This document shows positions 31,316-45,139 of a stretch of 64,000 nucleotides of DNA, one piece after another (position 1 is the stretch's first letter; the number at the start of each line of letters is the position of its first letter). The stretch comes from Scleroderma bovista. Lineage: Eukaryota > Basidiomycota > Agaricomycetes > Boletales > Sclerodermataceae. The stretch covers positions 1-64,000 of the forward strand of contig JAYMGJ010000032.1 of NCBI GenBank assembly GCA_037178675.1, read 5' to 3'. The notes beneath the pieces were generated by a model. That model was not told the DNA's origin. It saw only the letters and a list, made by a program, of their open reading frames with translations, and did no database searches. Made by a program: the position numbers and the translations under genes.

Positions 31316-34300
31316 ATGGATGCGCTACACTTGTATGATGACCCGGATGAACGGAACCCCAGCGACGCGCCTCCACCAGTACCTCTGCCAGTACCACCAT
31401 TCAAAGACAAATGTTTCCTCGGTGCTATATCCTCCTTTAAAACGCCCAAACCCCTAAAAGATGACAACTGGGTGGCTTGGAAGGGCCAAATCTGGCCCAT
31501 GCTCAAACTGAATGGTGTATGGTCCCACTGTGAAGGTGCGAATACCCCCCCAGAGGAGGAGACGCCCGAGCACAGAGATTGGGACACTGCAGAAGGTGTC
31601 GCACGCGTGCTTATCTCGAATAACATTTCGGCACCACAGTTTGTCCATGTCTCACAGGCAACCTCTGTGAAGCAGATGTGGGAGAACCTAAAGGCAGTAC
31701 ATGAGCATTGTGGACAGCAGAGTATTACCTGAGACGTACCTTGTATCAGACACGCGCCAGAGATGGAGACGACATTGTCGCCCACCTGACGAAAATGTGC
31801 TCAATCCAGGCTGAGCTCCACCACATGGGCTCGATGGTACCTGATGGGGACTTCACAAATATATTAGTGTCGTCGTTGCCAGCGTCGTGGGATCCATTTA
31901 CAACATCCTACCTTGGGTCACAGACTGGAGACAAAGTCTTGACATCACAGCAGTTCATCGCGATCATCCGCGACAAGTGCAACCAACGAAAGACCAGTAC
32001 TGGAGATGCTGAGGGTGTGGAGACTGCATTAGCAGCCCAGTCCTCGAAACGTACTCCAAAGAAGAGAAAGGCAGCTGAAAAGGAAAAGACGAAAAAGGTG
32101 TGTTTTACCTGCGGCAAGACCAACCACTTGGCAAGGGATTGCTTTTTCAAGGGGAAGCCCAAGTGTGGAAATTGTGGCCGTTTCAACCACAGAACCTCCG
32201 AGTGCAGGAGCGCTGCAAAGGGGAAGGAAACCACAATAGAGAGCGTGACCACAGAAAACGGGAAGCGCCGCAAAGTGGAACGTGCACAGCAGGCATGTGA
32301 CGTCCAAGAAGACGATGAGATGGAAGACAGCATGTACATTGCTAAAAATAAATCGTCATCCGACTGTGCTGACATCAGTCCCAACTCTTGGTTAGCGGAC
32401 TCAGCAGCGTCCTCACATTTATCGAACCAGCATGAAGTGTTCACACAGTTCACACCACTCACAAAGACCATAAGGGGAGTGGGGGACACGGACGTTCCGG
32501 TTGAGGGCAAAGGAACAGTAAAATTGAAAAGTCGGGCCATTTCCACACCAGAGCGAGCACCGCACTACTCGACCAGGCGACTTGACACATACAGACCTAT
32601 GGGAATGCCATACTACAGGCATACACAGTATGAGATACTTTATCTCCTTTGTCGATGATTGCAGCCGATGTATATCCATTGAGTTCCTGTGGACGAAGGA
32701 TCAAGCACCTGAAAAGTTCAGGAATTATGTGGCTTACCTTGAGCGCCAATATGACATGTCCCCCAAATGGATTCATGCCGACAATGGCGGCAAATACATC
32801 ACCAGAAATCTACAGAGGTGGTGTGCATCGAAGGGCATAAAGCTAGAATACACAGCACCATACTCACCAGTGAAAAACAGCGTTGCAGAACGCATGAATC
32901 GTACCTTGGCTGAATTGGCCCATGCTATGATCTTTTCCACACAGACACCACAGTTCCTCTGGCCCGAGGCCATCACACACACTGCCTACCTGTGCAACTG
33001 AACACATACGCGCACACTCAACTCAAAGACACCATTTGAAGCATGGAATGGACGAAAACCAGACATTTCGCATTTGTGTGAGTTTGGGAGCCCGGTATGG
33101 ATCCTAAATGAGGGTCAGCTCACCAAGCTCCAACCCAGAAGCACAAAACATACCTTTGTGGGCTTTGTGGATGGGCCCAAGGCCATCAAATACTATGATG
33201 CCTCAACGAGACAGGTGTGTGTCTCTCGGAACTTTCAGTTCCCGATTCTGTCAGTGCCCCAAACACAGTCAAACATGAATGACACTCCACCACATGAGGG
33301 GCTGATGCAGAGTGAAGGGGAGTCAGCATCCGATGGGACACATAGTGAAGACAGAAAAATCACTGAGATCACTCACCCACACGAGAGTAGCAATGACAGC
33401 AGTAAAAGAAGAAGAGGGCAAACCGCTGACGAAGCGCCAAGCGGCGAAGTCGGAAAGAGTCAAAGAGTCAAAGAACGCACAACTATCATCTACTGGACGT
33501 CCGTTGGGCAGATGAACCCGATGAAGCGGGTACTAGGACAGCGCAGATCTCTGGTGAGATGGCAGACATGACCTCCACCGAGAGGGTCTACGCTATGTTG
33601 AATGAGCCAAGTGCCGGGCGTGACACCCCCAAAGACTTGAGAGAGGCACGGCAATCTTTGGATTGGCCAGACTGGGAGAAGGCCATACAAGCCGAACTAG
33701 ACCAGCTACACAAAATGGGTACTTGGGAGTTAGTAGACCCACCTGAAGGGCGCACTCCAATCACAAATAAGTGGGTACTCACCAAAAAATACGATAAAGA
33801 TGGCAATTTGCAAAAATACAAGGCCAGGCTGGTTGCCCGTGGTTACTCACAACAGCCGGGCATGGACTATAATGACACGTTCTCACCAGTTGTTCGCCTA
33901 GAGACCATCCAGACCCTGTTAGCCTTGGCAGTGACTGAGGATTGGGAAATGCAACAAATGGATGTTAAAGGCGCTTACCTCGATGGAACCATAAAGGAGC
34001 AGATATATATGAAACAACCCAAAGGCTTCAACGATGGGACAGGCCGCGTTTGCCACTTGATTAAGTCCCTATATGGTCTTAAACAGGCCGGGCGCGAGTG
34101 GAACAAAGAGCTTAATAAACAACTTGAGTCCCTAGGATGAAGACCTACTATGGTTGACCCTTGCACCTATGTCAGAAGAAAGACAGACGGTATTGAAGTT
34201 GTTGCTGTGTGGGTTGACGATCTATTGCTTTTTGTGAGCGATAGTAATCTAATGGATAACATGAAGCTCAAGTTAAAAGAGATTTTCGAGATAACTGACC

Positions 34301-35172
34301 TTGGAGAGCCAGCGAAAATTGTCAGCATTGAGATCGAGCGGGATCGTGTGAAACAAACAATCAAGATCTCACAGAAACAGTTAATCGAGGGCATCTTACA
34401 ATGAGAAGGACTAGAAAATGCTCACCCAGTGGCTATCCCTATGGATCCCAATGTACGGCTTCAACCATCTGAAGGGGAGTCCGAGGGCAAAAGCAACAGC
34501 TACGCGTCAGTAATTGGCTCATTGATGTACTTGGCCGTTGCGACGAGACCAGACATTGCATATGCTGTCTTCAGGCTTGGATCGTATATGGCGAATCCCG
34601 CACTGTCACACTGGACAGCGGCTAAGCGAGTCCTAAGGTACCTGTTGGGAACTTGAGATCAAGGGATAACATACCAAGCTGAAGAGACAGAGCCTAAGAA
34701 CCGATTCTTCAGATATTCAGATGCGAGCTATGCAAATAACGATGATGCTACATCAGTATCGGGATATGTCTTCAACATGAGCAGAGGAGTGATCACATGG
34801 GGATCGAAGAAACAGACAAATGTGTCCTTATCCTCGACAGAATCCAAGTATGTCACACTGGCAGATGCAACACATGAGGTCACATGGCTGCAGAATCTGT
34901 TAGAAGATCTGGGGTATAAGCAGCAGACACCTACCAAGTTGTACAGTGATAATAGCGGTGCACTAGCCATTGCTAAGAACCCACAGTACCATAAACAGAC
35001 TAAGCATTTCGACACTCAGAACCATTACATAAGACAAAAGGTCAGGGAATCAGTGATCAAGATTGAATATTGTCCGACATCTGAGATGACTGCGGACATA
35101 TTCACTAAGGCGTTACCTAAGCCAAAGTTCCAGCTACATAGGACAGAGCTAGGGTTCCCAGTGCCAGCTTGA
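31316..35172 (+). pseudogene. Copia element 2 gag-pol, frameshifted and interrupted
   Basis: Starts at ATG 31316 (MDALHLYDD). Gag is followed by a frame change near 31715-31730 and two intact CCHC knuckles (CFTCGKTNHLARDC, CGNCGRFNHRTSEC). Protease is SWLADSAASSHLSN. The GAG-pre-integrase is missing through a deletion near 32545-32585. Integrase shows HTDLW, HADNGGKY and KNSVAERMNRTL. RT shows NKWVLTKKYDKDG, ARGYSQQPGMDYND, SLYGLKQAGREW and WVDDLLLFV. RNase H shows FRYSDASYANN and LSSTESKYV, ending FTKALPKPKF. TGA codons are at 32999, 34138, 34402 and 34654; the last falls in the GT-R-DQGITY context. Another frameshift lies near 33450-33560. Confidence 0.9.
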
Positions 35173-36569
35173 AGGGGAGTGTTGAGGCTGGCATAGCCAC
35201 AAGCTGGCAGCCACAGTACCTCCTAACCCCCTTATTATATAGTATATATCTCGAGTAGAATAAAGGGGGTGAATAAGAATCTGCTCGCCCTCGCCCCCAC
35301 CTTATCTGTTCTGAGTCTAGCCAAGCTTCTGCTTCTGTCTCTCTGACATATCTCCCGCGTCACTCATTCACAACAATATTGAGTCCTGAGATAATAGAGA
35401 ACATACCTCCTGTTCCACAATTGGTTTTGGAAGATAAAGAAAAATGACTTGATCCTTATGTTTGGCCTTGACAGCATTGATCATTGCAGTATAGCTGACT
35501 TCATTTGTGAGAAATTTCGGCTGAAGATTAGCAGGGGTCTCAAACTGCCATCTTAGTCACAAGAGAGTAAGGTGATAAGGGAGGGTATCAACAGCCTCAC
35601 TGATTGTGTCAACAAACAAGTTGAAAGTGTCAGTAGTTGAGAAAATGAATGGATTACACTGCATAAGCTTGACTGATGTGTTTGTGGTGGATTTTCCACG
35701 AATACAAGTTGTAGTTTCAACTGCAGTCTCAAGGTGGAGATGGGCTGTGATTGACTGGGAGCAAGGATCAACCTCATCATCATCTTCATCAAATACAGCA
35801 GTCTTGGATTGACTTTTCTTCTTTTTCTTCCTTGGGACTGCAGGAGTCGGTGAACATGAGCGGTCTGGCAGTTCTGTTTTCCTGTGCTTTTTCACACTGG
35901 CCTTGCTGGTCTTTGCAACTGGCCCGGGCTTTGAGAGTTGGCTGGATACAGGAGTACCGCTGATGGACTCAATGGGTGGAATATATGAGTCATCAACAAA
36001 AGTGAACTCTGTCACTCTGTTAGCTGGATCTATGCATTGTATTCTGTGGGCAACTTGCACGCATTAGCATATGTAATTAGGGACCTACCATTGACCATTG
36101 ACAATATTGACTTTCCTACAATTTCAAGATCCTCATCGTCTGAGGGGATATCAATGCCCATGGGGTCGTCGCTCACAATGGCCATAGTTGTTGACGAGTT
36201 GAGCTACCAAAGACAATCACTATGGTGCAATTCTGACCTCATTCCTGATTTGGAATGACTGGCTCACACCGACAAACAAAATATGAACATTAGTGTGATC
36301 TGCCAATTAACGTGCACAACTTACCACTGCACAACAGAGTGAAATTGCCCCTTTGACACCATGCACTTTCAGAGTGGTAGTATTGAGTCTCGGGATATCA
36401 GGGCAGCCAATGCAAGGTCGCAGATGAGTGTGAGTGAGGAGCTGCAGCACAAATGATGATCAGAATGCATTCTCTGGCTTTGTTTCAAGATCTTTAAACA
36501 AGAATGCAAGTCTGGTCAGGAGGTCATCACAAATCTCCTGAGGGCTCTTCCTTTCATCCATGTCCTTGC

Positions 36570-36680
36570 CAAGTACATTCACATCCTCCATTTCATCTGC
36601 ATCCTCCATTTCATCTGTGTCCTCCATTTCATCTGCATCCTCCATTTCATCTGCATCCTTTATTTTGTTTGCATCCTTTA
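36570..36680 (-). repeat. 18-bp acidic-coding tandem repeat in family A gene
   Basis: About six copies of TCCATTTCATCTGCATCC (plus strand), encoding Asp-Ala-Asp-Glu-Met-Glu on the minus strand, diverging at the right end into Lys/Asn variants. Confidence 0.85.
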
Positions 36681-37765
36681 TTTCACCCTTGACCAGCTTG
36701 TATTCCAGACTAAGAAAATGAGTGATAATGGCAATGGCAGTGGACCCATAGTTACTGCGCCAGACACTGAGCTGCTGACTCGCCTGTTGAGCATAATCAG
36801 TCAAAATCCAATTTAAAAAAAGGACACTAATACGAGGATAAAAGCAGGTGTTCCAGGGCGTATATCTGTGAGATCTTTGAAATGCGGGACAACAGCAGTG
36901 ACAATTGTTCGGAGCTTGTTCATGAGGTCCTGATCTGTGATCATCCACAGATCATCAAGACTGCCGGCCCATGTCAGCAAAGCAGGAAGGATCTGCTTAG
37001 ACCACCTCCTATCCTCTTGAAGTGCAAGCAGTAAGTCTGCAATCATATAACGGTTACGTTTGCCACCCGCACTAGTGGTCCCAACTGATGAAGTTGGACC
37101 AGAAATGACACTCGCTGAAGCCGGCCCCTTCAATCGTTCCACATCAGCACCAGTTCCAGTCCACACTTTCTTTGATGGGTTACCAGCAATGATGTTTGTC
37201 TGCCATCATTCCACATAAAATAGCTTAGAAAGTAAAGAATAAAAGGTGTACCATTGCAGTCACATGGGGCTTTTTGGCCATCTATGTCAAGTAGATATCT
37301 GTATCGTTGTAGCCAGTATCAGACTCTTCATGATCCGCTTCATCAACCTCGGATGAGGCAACATATTGAGAGTCATCATAACCAGAATGCTTGCGTTTGG
37401 AACCTGTCTGAGCTAATTCGGAGACAGGCTTGTCAAAGTCATTATCGCTCTCTTCCTTGTTGATGGGATGCGCAGCACGCCGGGTGACCTAGAAATGAAT
37501 GAAGAATGAGGCTGATCAATGAATAGAGGCCTACCTTAGATGGGTGTTTGCCTGTAACTTTCTGAATTGGCAAAGCAGCAGAAGGCTGTGCATTACCCTC
37601 GTCCTCATCATGCATTAGTGCAACTTTTCTGGCTGCAGCTACACCAGATGCCACTGAACTGACAATGGTTGCCTTGGTCATCGAGGAGGGCACAGTAGAG
37701 GAGGAGAGTCGGCCATTCCACTGGTCAGGGAGTTGGAGGTGAGCGTGTTGGGAGGGGTACCATTG

Positions 37766-39010
37766 TGTCATATCCATACTTTTCCCAGTCGCAACTCCGG
37801 TCTAACCCTGGCCCGCCTGACCTCTCCTTAGGCATAGACACAACTCCAGATCTAGTCTGGCCATTTCCAGCCCCATAGCTGCACTCCAGCTCAACTCTGG
37901 TCACTATGTCCATCTCCACCTCAGGACTAACCCCTGTCTCCCTCTAGACAGATCTGCAGTCTAACTCCTCCATGTCAGACCTGTACCTACCATTAGTCAC
38001 TACTCCAGTTTCAGTCCAGCCACTCCCTTTGTCTGGTCTGCGACCTAGCCCAACTCCAGCTGGTACATCCAACTCTGGCTCAGGTTTGCTCCTGTTCCGC
38101 TCCACTCCCTCTGTCAGGTCCACCAATGGCCTTGGACATTTCCATGTCCAACTCTGGACCTTCCTCCGGCTACTCCGCCCTTCCTCCAGTCATACACTCC
38201 CTCCGCTCTTGCACTTCCTCTGGTCCCACTTCCTCCGGTTCCACTTCCTCTGGTCCTGGACATCGCTCCAGACTTAACATTAGTTAAGTCCACCTCTGAC
38301 CCTTACCTGTCCTCTTCCGACCTAGTTCCCTTTACTTCACTGTCCCTGCTTTTCCTCCGTTGTCCCTGTATCTAGTTCCCCGTGTCTGCTCCCGCCCCGG
38401 TTTATTTTCCTGTACCTGCTTTATTTTCCTGTCTGTTTCTGCTCCATCCCTTGTCCTGACTAAGGTGTTTACTTGTCACCGTATATACTCACCCTAGTTC
38501 TCATTTACTATATAAACTACTATACTCCGGCCTAGTAGTTTCCTTAGATCAAATCTCAACTAAGATACTCCCCACTCTGTACTACCCACTATGCTCTCCT
38601 AATCCATCTGTTCACCTGAACTCCTGAACTCCGGCCAACTCTGGCTCCGTCCTATCTCGTCCCCTTGGTCCTATGTCCAATCCTAGCAAGTCTCCTACTT
38701 GCACAAGGGCAAAAGCCACCTCTGTCCCAGACTTGACGCTAGACCTCTCAGGACTTATCCCACCTCTGGGATGTCCTTTGCTCTGGACAAGCTGCACTCA
38801 ACTCTGGACCACTTTCCTGCGGTCCGGACTTACTCTGCAAAAACCCAGACTTACTCCCTGTGCTTCTCTAGTGCCCGGACTTCGTTCATTTGACCCGGAC
38901 TTGACTCTCCACACTAACTAGCACCTACTAGTGTCTGGACTTACCTCCTCATTAGTTCCCTGCACCTCTGGACCTCCTAGTAAGATCATCGAGGAGAACC
39001 GGTCTTGACA
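37766..39010 (+). mobile_element. Solo LTR, 1245 bp, related to the Gypsy LTR family
   Basis: Starts TGTCATATCC, ends ACCGGTCTTGACA, with perfect CATTG target duplications (37761-37765, 39011-39015). Its central block (ACTTGTCACCGTATATACTC, then a TATATAAA box near 38508-38515) aligns with the same block of the Gypsy LTR at 53620-53680. The end sequence is shared with the solo LTR at 57925-58547. It interrupts the family A gene. Confidence 0.9.
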
Positions 39011-39989
39011 CATTGCCATCATCAACTTCAACTTCATCCCACCAGTTATTGATGTGGCCGAGGAGCAGAGCTCTCTTGTTTGGTGGTCTGGGTGTCCAGA
39101 TACAATTAAGCCAATAGAGAGTAGATTCAGTGAGAAGTAGCATGATTAGCAAGCCAAACAACATGCACAACTGATGGAATAACACTTCGAGTTCTTGCTG
39201 GACATGTGCTGACTCTTGCTCTTCAACAGCCACATCAGCCAGCATGGCCATCGTGTTGTGCCTTTTCAGCGCACGAGTGTTGCCCTTAGCAGAAATGCCA
39301 TTGGATGATGGCTTATCATGTTTTGGATTGGAGAAACCAGTGGGATTATTGATGGGCACAAGGTAAGTATCAACTTCCATCTCAGTCACAGCACCTATTA
39401 ATTGATAACAATAAGCCTTCAGAATCTAGCCAATGGCCAATAAGTCTTGTCCATACTCACTGTCATCACCACGAGGAGCGGTATTTATACCTGTGGGTCT
39501 GGCTTGTCTGACCCTCGGTTTTGGTTTCACTGGCTTCACTCTGCCAGCATCCTTCATGCTCTGCATGACTGCCATGGTCACCTCCATCTCTTGAACTTGA
39601 TTGCAGCCCTGCTGAAGGGCAGCTTCACGAGCACTTTTGACTTCCTTTGCATGCAAGTCATCGGCCTTCTTCTCTGCTGGGGTATGCCATTTATTCTGTG
39701 CGTCAAGTATGATGTGACCTGGATGCAGGTTCACTTTCTCTCATCGCAGGTGACCAACAGAAAAATTATTAGCTGACATGGTACTTGTTGGGCTGAGGGT
39801 GGGAGACAGAGATGACGAAAAGTAAGTTTGAATTTCACAGCTTTAACCGTCCGTTGGAAATATTTTCTCACAAACAAATGACCTGATTTCTGCCCTAAGT
39901 TTTCACCACCCTGACATTCTATTGACCACACAGTACTAGTCGTGTTGAAATGCCCTCAGCTACTAGAGGCTCCAGTTGTCGAAAACCAA

Positions 39990-42900
39990 TGCAGAGGCCT
40001 ACCAGCACACCTCAACTCTCTTGTGATGAGCCAGGGTGTGGCTGATGGTTCAGAAATTTATCTGGTCTCACACAACACAAACAGTCATTCCATCTATGCT
40101 TCAGTTGCCATCCTCAAGATCGGCCCGACTGCATTGAGTCACCTAATCATTTTGAACCAGATGACTACCCGATGTCTCCAGTACCCAAACATGTATTTGA
40201 TGGCCATCAAAGAGATGACCCATTCAGCCATGAACATGAGGCCATGAGGGTGGAATATATTGGTCCTGGAAGGAAGCTTTACTGCAATTATCACCCCAGT
40301 CTCAACAGTAAGCCTGTGAGATTCTGGAATATCTCAGCTAATGCCTCGTTGCAGCAAAAAAATGTGATGAACATGGTCAGTTTTTACCAGATGGTGCTCT
40401 GCCCCTGCTGTGTGCACAGAAAGCATCAGATGACTGGACGCCATATCACAACCAAGTGGAGTTTGAGCTTGCCGACCTCCTCTTTAGGCGGCTCAAAATA
40501 CCTGCTAAAAAATTGATGCAGTACTTGATCTCTGGGCTGTGATGGTCCTTGGTTTGGGGGGGGAAACCGCCATTCACTAATCACAAGGACCTCTACTGTG
40601 TCATTGACAGCACCCGTGTTGGCAATGTTGAATGGAAAAGCTTCAATGTTGGATTCAATGGCAAACAACAAGATGGGGATTCCATGCCTTGGATGTTGGA
40701 CAGCTATGAAGTTTGGTATCGAGACCCATGGGAAGTTGTTCACAATATGCTCGCAAGCTTGGAATTTGCAGATGAAATGGACTATGTACCATATCAAGAA
40801 TACAATGCATTGAATGATCAGAGGCATTGGCAGGACTTCATGTCTGGTGATTGGGCCTGGGAGCAAGCGGTATGTAGCACATCTCACCTTGTTATGAATT
40901 TTACTAATGTGAAGTTACTAGGATAGGATTGTTAATGAAGATCCAACAGCTGCTGGAGCCATGTTGGTTCCAATTATTCTCGGTAGCGACAAGACAACCA
41001 TATCAGTAGCAACCGGCCAAACTGACTATTATCCTCTATATCTTTCCATCGGAAATGTGTGTAACACTGTTTGTCGCACTCACCACAATGAAGTAGCTTT
41101 GATTGGTTTTCTTGCCATGCCAAAGAGTAAGCTTTACTTATTTGATTTCATGCAGCTTCTAATACATCTTCTAGCAACAAGAGAACATGCCAGCACCCCA
41201 GCATTCCATATATTCAAGAAGCGACTCTTTCACTCATCACTTAGTCGCATTCTCAACTCACTTTGTCCTGCAATGAAGGACCCCAAAACAGTGCTATGCG
41301 GCAACAACTATTACAGGCATGTCATTTATGCTTTGGTGGCATACATAGCTGACTATGAGGAACAAGTCCCCTTGTCGTGCATTGTATGCGGCTGGTGTCC
41401 GAAATGTCTTGTGTATCACAAGAACCTTGACAAAGACGCGCTTAGACGTTGCCGAAAGCACAGTGACATGATCATTGACATATTCGAACTTCACAATATA
41501 CGTGAGAACTATGGATTAGATGGTGACACTGTGGTAAGTACAAGTCTGTTGTTCATCATCTGCAGTGACTGATTGTATCCAGCCATTCACCAATGACTTC
41601 CCATGTGCAGACATTCATGAAATGCTGTCACCAGACATTCTCCACCAGCTCATTAAGGGTGGATTTAAGGACCATTTAGGAGATTGGGTTGAAACATACT
41701 TGAACCAAACTTATGGAAAGACCAACGCCAAAAAATTCCTTGATGAAATTAACCGCCAGTATGTTTGTCATTTCATAATTGGTATCATCACTTATGCACT
41801 ATTAGAATCACAGCTGTTTCCCCATTCTCTGGCCTGCGACAATTTCCCCAAGGTCGACATTTTAAACAGTGGACTGGCGATGATTCAAAAGGTCTTATGA
41901 AGGTAATATTATTTATGTTCATATGGTCATGGTTATTAATCAGTGTGTCACAGGTCTACCTCCCGGCCATCAAAGGCTATGTACCAAAAGATGTGATTCA
42001 TGCATTTAGCGCATTTCTTGAATTCTGCTACCTTGTCCATCAAAATGTTGTCACAGAGCAAGCACTTACTGAAATTGAGGATGCACTTCAGCATTTCAAG
42101 AAGTCTTTTGGAACCTTGGGGGTAGTTGAATCCTTCTCACTACCCCGGCAGCACACAATGAAACATTATCCTTACCTTATCCATTGATTTGGTGCGCCAA
42201 ATGGACTCTGTTTGTCAATCACTGAATCCAAACATATCAAAGCGGTTAAATGACCTTACCGGTGCACGAATTGGTTTGAAGCACTTGGGCAAATGCTTTT
42301 GATTAATCTGCGGCATGAGCAGATTTTGAGGCATGTGGTATGTTGAATGGAACATGTCTGTCACATGTGTGTGAGGTCCTAGGTGTGAAATTTTCTCTTC
42401 TATGATTAGTTTGATTTTAATTGTTCTTTAGGACTGGTACCTCATGATGGCATTGAAGGAAATCTGGACTCACGAGGATCAGATGTCAATGAGGCTCATG
42501 ATCAGCCTCATGGTACTGAAGGAGGGCAGGAAGCAGCAGATGGAAGTGAAGAACCAACAGCAAGTTATGAAGAGGAATCAAGTGATGCTGTTGACGACCC
42601 CATGGTGGTTGATGCACACCTATTGCTGGCACATACATACTGTATGTCCTACCACAGCTGCTTGGCAAAGTACTGATAGATCCTTAGCACGTAAACGCAC
42701 AAAGGACATAGCAGCCCTTGCAGCTGAACTTGACATCCCTCACTTCCTGTCACTCCTCCATTACTTCCTTTACTCACAACTTGATCCCACTGATGCCTGT
42801 CATCCAGAAGAAATTCCTCTGGAGGAGTGTCCATTTTACGATGGTAAACTGTGTGTCTGCAATTCTGCATGCTCCACATTCTTCGCACCCAGCAATCTGA

Positions 42901-43352
42901 GTGGTGTCCATGGCATGTGATGTGAGCATATCCATTCCTGTCCCATGTGGAGGAAAGAAGGCCCCCGATCTGATTGTGTGTTTATTGTAACCAACCCACA
43001 GGCAGAAGGCATGCATGGCCTTGATGTTGCACACATTCTGTGCTTTTTTTCATTCAACTATTTAGGGACTTGATATCCATGTGCTGTTGTGCACTGGTTT
43101 GATTGCATAGGAGACAGCCCCGATGAAAGTACTGGGATGTGGATTGTCCACCCAGGCCACCAAACCCGCAATGTCAGAAACATTGCTGTTGTTCACATCG
43201 ATACCATATACCGTGCAGCCCATCTCATCCCTGTCTACTCTACTCACAACATTGATTCTAGAGACTTCAGACCTCACCAATCTTATGACATGTTTCAATC
43301 CTTCTATGTGAATAAATTTGCTGATCACCATGCATTCAAAATTGCTTTCTAA
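39990..43352 (+). pseudogene. Plavaka-family DNA transposase, decayed
   Basis: Plavaka transposases are CACTA-like DDE enzymes abundant in basidiomycetes. Visible in order: a C2H2 finger (CDEPGCG, TGA, WFRNLSGLTQHK), WTPYHNQVEFELADLLFRRL, PFTNHKDLYCVIDSTRVGNV, SFNVGFNGKQQ, YEVWYRDPWEVVHNMLAS, GAMLVPIILGSDKT, the catalytic-core block NDFPCADIHEMLSPDILHQL, HFKQWTGDDSK, YLPAIKGYVPKDVI, FSLPRQHTMKHYP, FGAPNGLCLSITESKHIKA, then CPFYDGKLCVCNSACSTF and TGMWIVHPGHQTRN, ending near 43352. Short introns (for example 40320-40366, 40869-40923) rejoin frames. TGA codons at 40043, 42185, 42251, 42918 and 43070, and homopolymer frameshifts (A-run near 40505, G9 near 40556), inactivate it. At 42918 the TGA replaces the Arg of a GM-R-x-EHI motif. 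Confidence 0.85.
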
Positions 43353-43379
43353 GCCAGTAACCTGATCTTGGATATGAAG

Positions 43380-44020
43380 AGATGGTGGCCCAATTATCCC
43401 TGTTCTCACATTTGACTAGAAACCTCAATTGGCAGCATCTGTTTCACAGCACAGTCATGAGCAAATTTCATGTCACTTGCCTCTTTGCTTTCCCCAAGTT
43501 GCCCCTCTCATCTTCCGGTTCTATGGTGAAAGACCCCAGATACAAAGAGACGGTGGCCCGATGATCCCTGTTCTCACATCCTGTGACTAGAAACCTCAAT
43601 TGGCAGTGTCTGTTTCACAGAAGTGCCCCTGTCATCCTCCAATTCTATGATGAAAGATCCCAGATACAAAGAGACAGTGGCCTGATGATCCCCATTCTCA
43701 CTTTTGATTAGAAACCTCAATCGGCAGCCTCTGTTTCACAGTATGGTCACAAGCAAATTTTGCACCTCTGCGCCAAGTTTGTCACCTGCCTCTTTGCTTG
43801 CCCAGAGTTGACCCTCTCATCTTCCGCTTCTACAGTGAAAGACCCCAGATACAAAGAGACGGTGGCCTGATGATCCCTATTCTCACATCCCACGACTAGA
43901 AACCTCAATCAGCAGCATCTGTTTCACAGCAGCATGATCCTACTACCATTACAAGCAAATTTTGCACCTCTGCGCCAAGTTTGTCACTTGCCTCTTTGCT
44001 TGCCCTGAGCTGCCCCCATT
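43380..44020 (+). repeat. Tandem repeat block, about four units of 120-180 bp
   Basis: Units share ACAAAGAGACGGTGGCC, GATGATCCC, TTCTCAC, GAAACCTCAAT and GCAGCATCTGTTTCACAG, starting near 43382, 43552, 43674 and 43855, with internal length variation. No coding role is apparent. Confidence 0.8.
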
Positions 44021-45139
44021 TCCCTCTGAAACTTCTGTATTTTATTGCCTATGCTCTCCACTGCATCAAGTTGCACCCCTCCGGCGGCCCGGTGATCTTC
44101 CCCCCCCCCACTTGCTGCTTGCGTCATCAGTCCCTCACCATCAAACGAGCAATGTTATGCATTGCCACCTGAAGTGCCCTACATGCCATCACCACCAAGG
44201 CCCCCCTCAGTTGATCTTTGGAAGTTCTATCTCACTTATGTCAGGTTCGTAGTGAGCAAAATTACAATACTTCAACAGGGTTTTGTGACAACCAACTCAT
44301 CCTTCACGACTCTGTGCTGATGAGAAACCTCCCAAGTCCAAAGAGCTGCAAGATTGTTGGTCTGAATATGAACTTGTCTGGACTATGTACATTATGTTCA
44401 TCAAGCTCACGATCTCAAAACATTCCAAGTTGTATTTGCAAGAGCCCGGAAGGACCACTGGACACCATGGGAGGTGTACGAGGCTCAAAACCAAGCACAT
44501 TACTAGCCTACTACTCAAAGCCACAAAGAAATGTAAATAGATAGTATGTCTACTACTGTAAACTACTTAATATTGGTTATATGGACTTTTTCCACTTTTT
44601 TTTTTGACTTTTTCCACTTTTTGATCGTGCAGTGCCTCGCCAAGAAAGGTTTGGTAAGTCCAAAAAGTCCCGAAAGGCACAAAAAAGCCATAAAAGCTTA
44701 AAAAGTATTTTGTTAATTTCCTGATGTTGTTTTCGTAGTTCTTACTTGGGAATCTTAGGAATGAAATCATTTTCTCTTCCCTGTGCCACAGCGTGTCTCG
44801 GTTGCATTTTTCACAAACCGGAACACACAGAACCTGGCAGCGTATGCCCGACCTCCAACGTTGCGCTGCGTGCACGCTGCGCCCCTCGAATTAATTTTTC
44901 TTCATTTGAATTATTTAATTTAATTTAATTTAATTTTTCGCCCAGAACCTACAAGTATAGGTCCAGTGCCGTTCGAACTGGCACCGTCCAAGACGACATG
45001 ATTCAAGTGGACGCTGACAATCACTCGGAGTTGAAAAACGACTCGGAGATGGAAGAGGAGCCAAGGTGAGGTCTAAATTGTCAGTGATCAGTGATCTCCC
45101 AATCGATACCCCAATCCTCACCATCCAATATCGCTGACA
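44021..45139. other. No gene supported
   Basis: Short open frames only. There are T-rich runs near 44595 and 44900-44940 (AATTTAATTTAATTT). The last about 140 bp, including a short frame from 44998, is probably the 5' leader of the HNH gene. Confidence 0.5.

Larger units (their letters stand above)
31014..35375 (+). mobile_element. Copia element 2 (Ty1/Copia LTR retrotransposon), 4362 bp
   Basis: LTRs 31014-31209 and 35180-35375 (196 bp each, TGTTGAGG...CACAACA, with only about four differences) are flanked by ATATT target duplications (31009-31013, 35376-35380). The tRNA-Met-type primer site is at 31210-31221. A purine-rich GAAGGGGAG tract precedes the 3' LTR. The coding region is frameshifted, internally deleted and TGA-interrupted. 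It lies antisense within the family A gene. Confidence 0.95.
29994..39779 (-). pseudogene. Hypothetical multi-exon gene (family A), broken by Copia element 2 and a solo LTR
   Basis: Function unknown. It starts near 39779 (MSANNFS), followed by NLHPGHIILDAQNKW, a Lys/Arg/Pro segment, then exons at about 39389-39010. A solo LTR intervenes (37766-39010) and the protein continues in 37760-37200 and 37166-36460 (LPALLTWAGSLDDLWMI; YAQQASQQLSVWRSNYGSTA), with an acidic DADEME repeat, and 36060-35440 (basic stretch PRKKKKKSQSK; ANLQPKFLTNEVSYTAMI). Copia element 2 sits in what looks like an intron (GTATGT donor before it). The C-terminal part is 31000-29994, ending at a TAA. One TAG (30833-30835), TGA codons (30743, probably 35557) and frameshifts show decay. 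The start is about 200 bp from the divergent Plavaka transposase. Confidence 0.6.
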
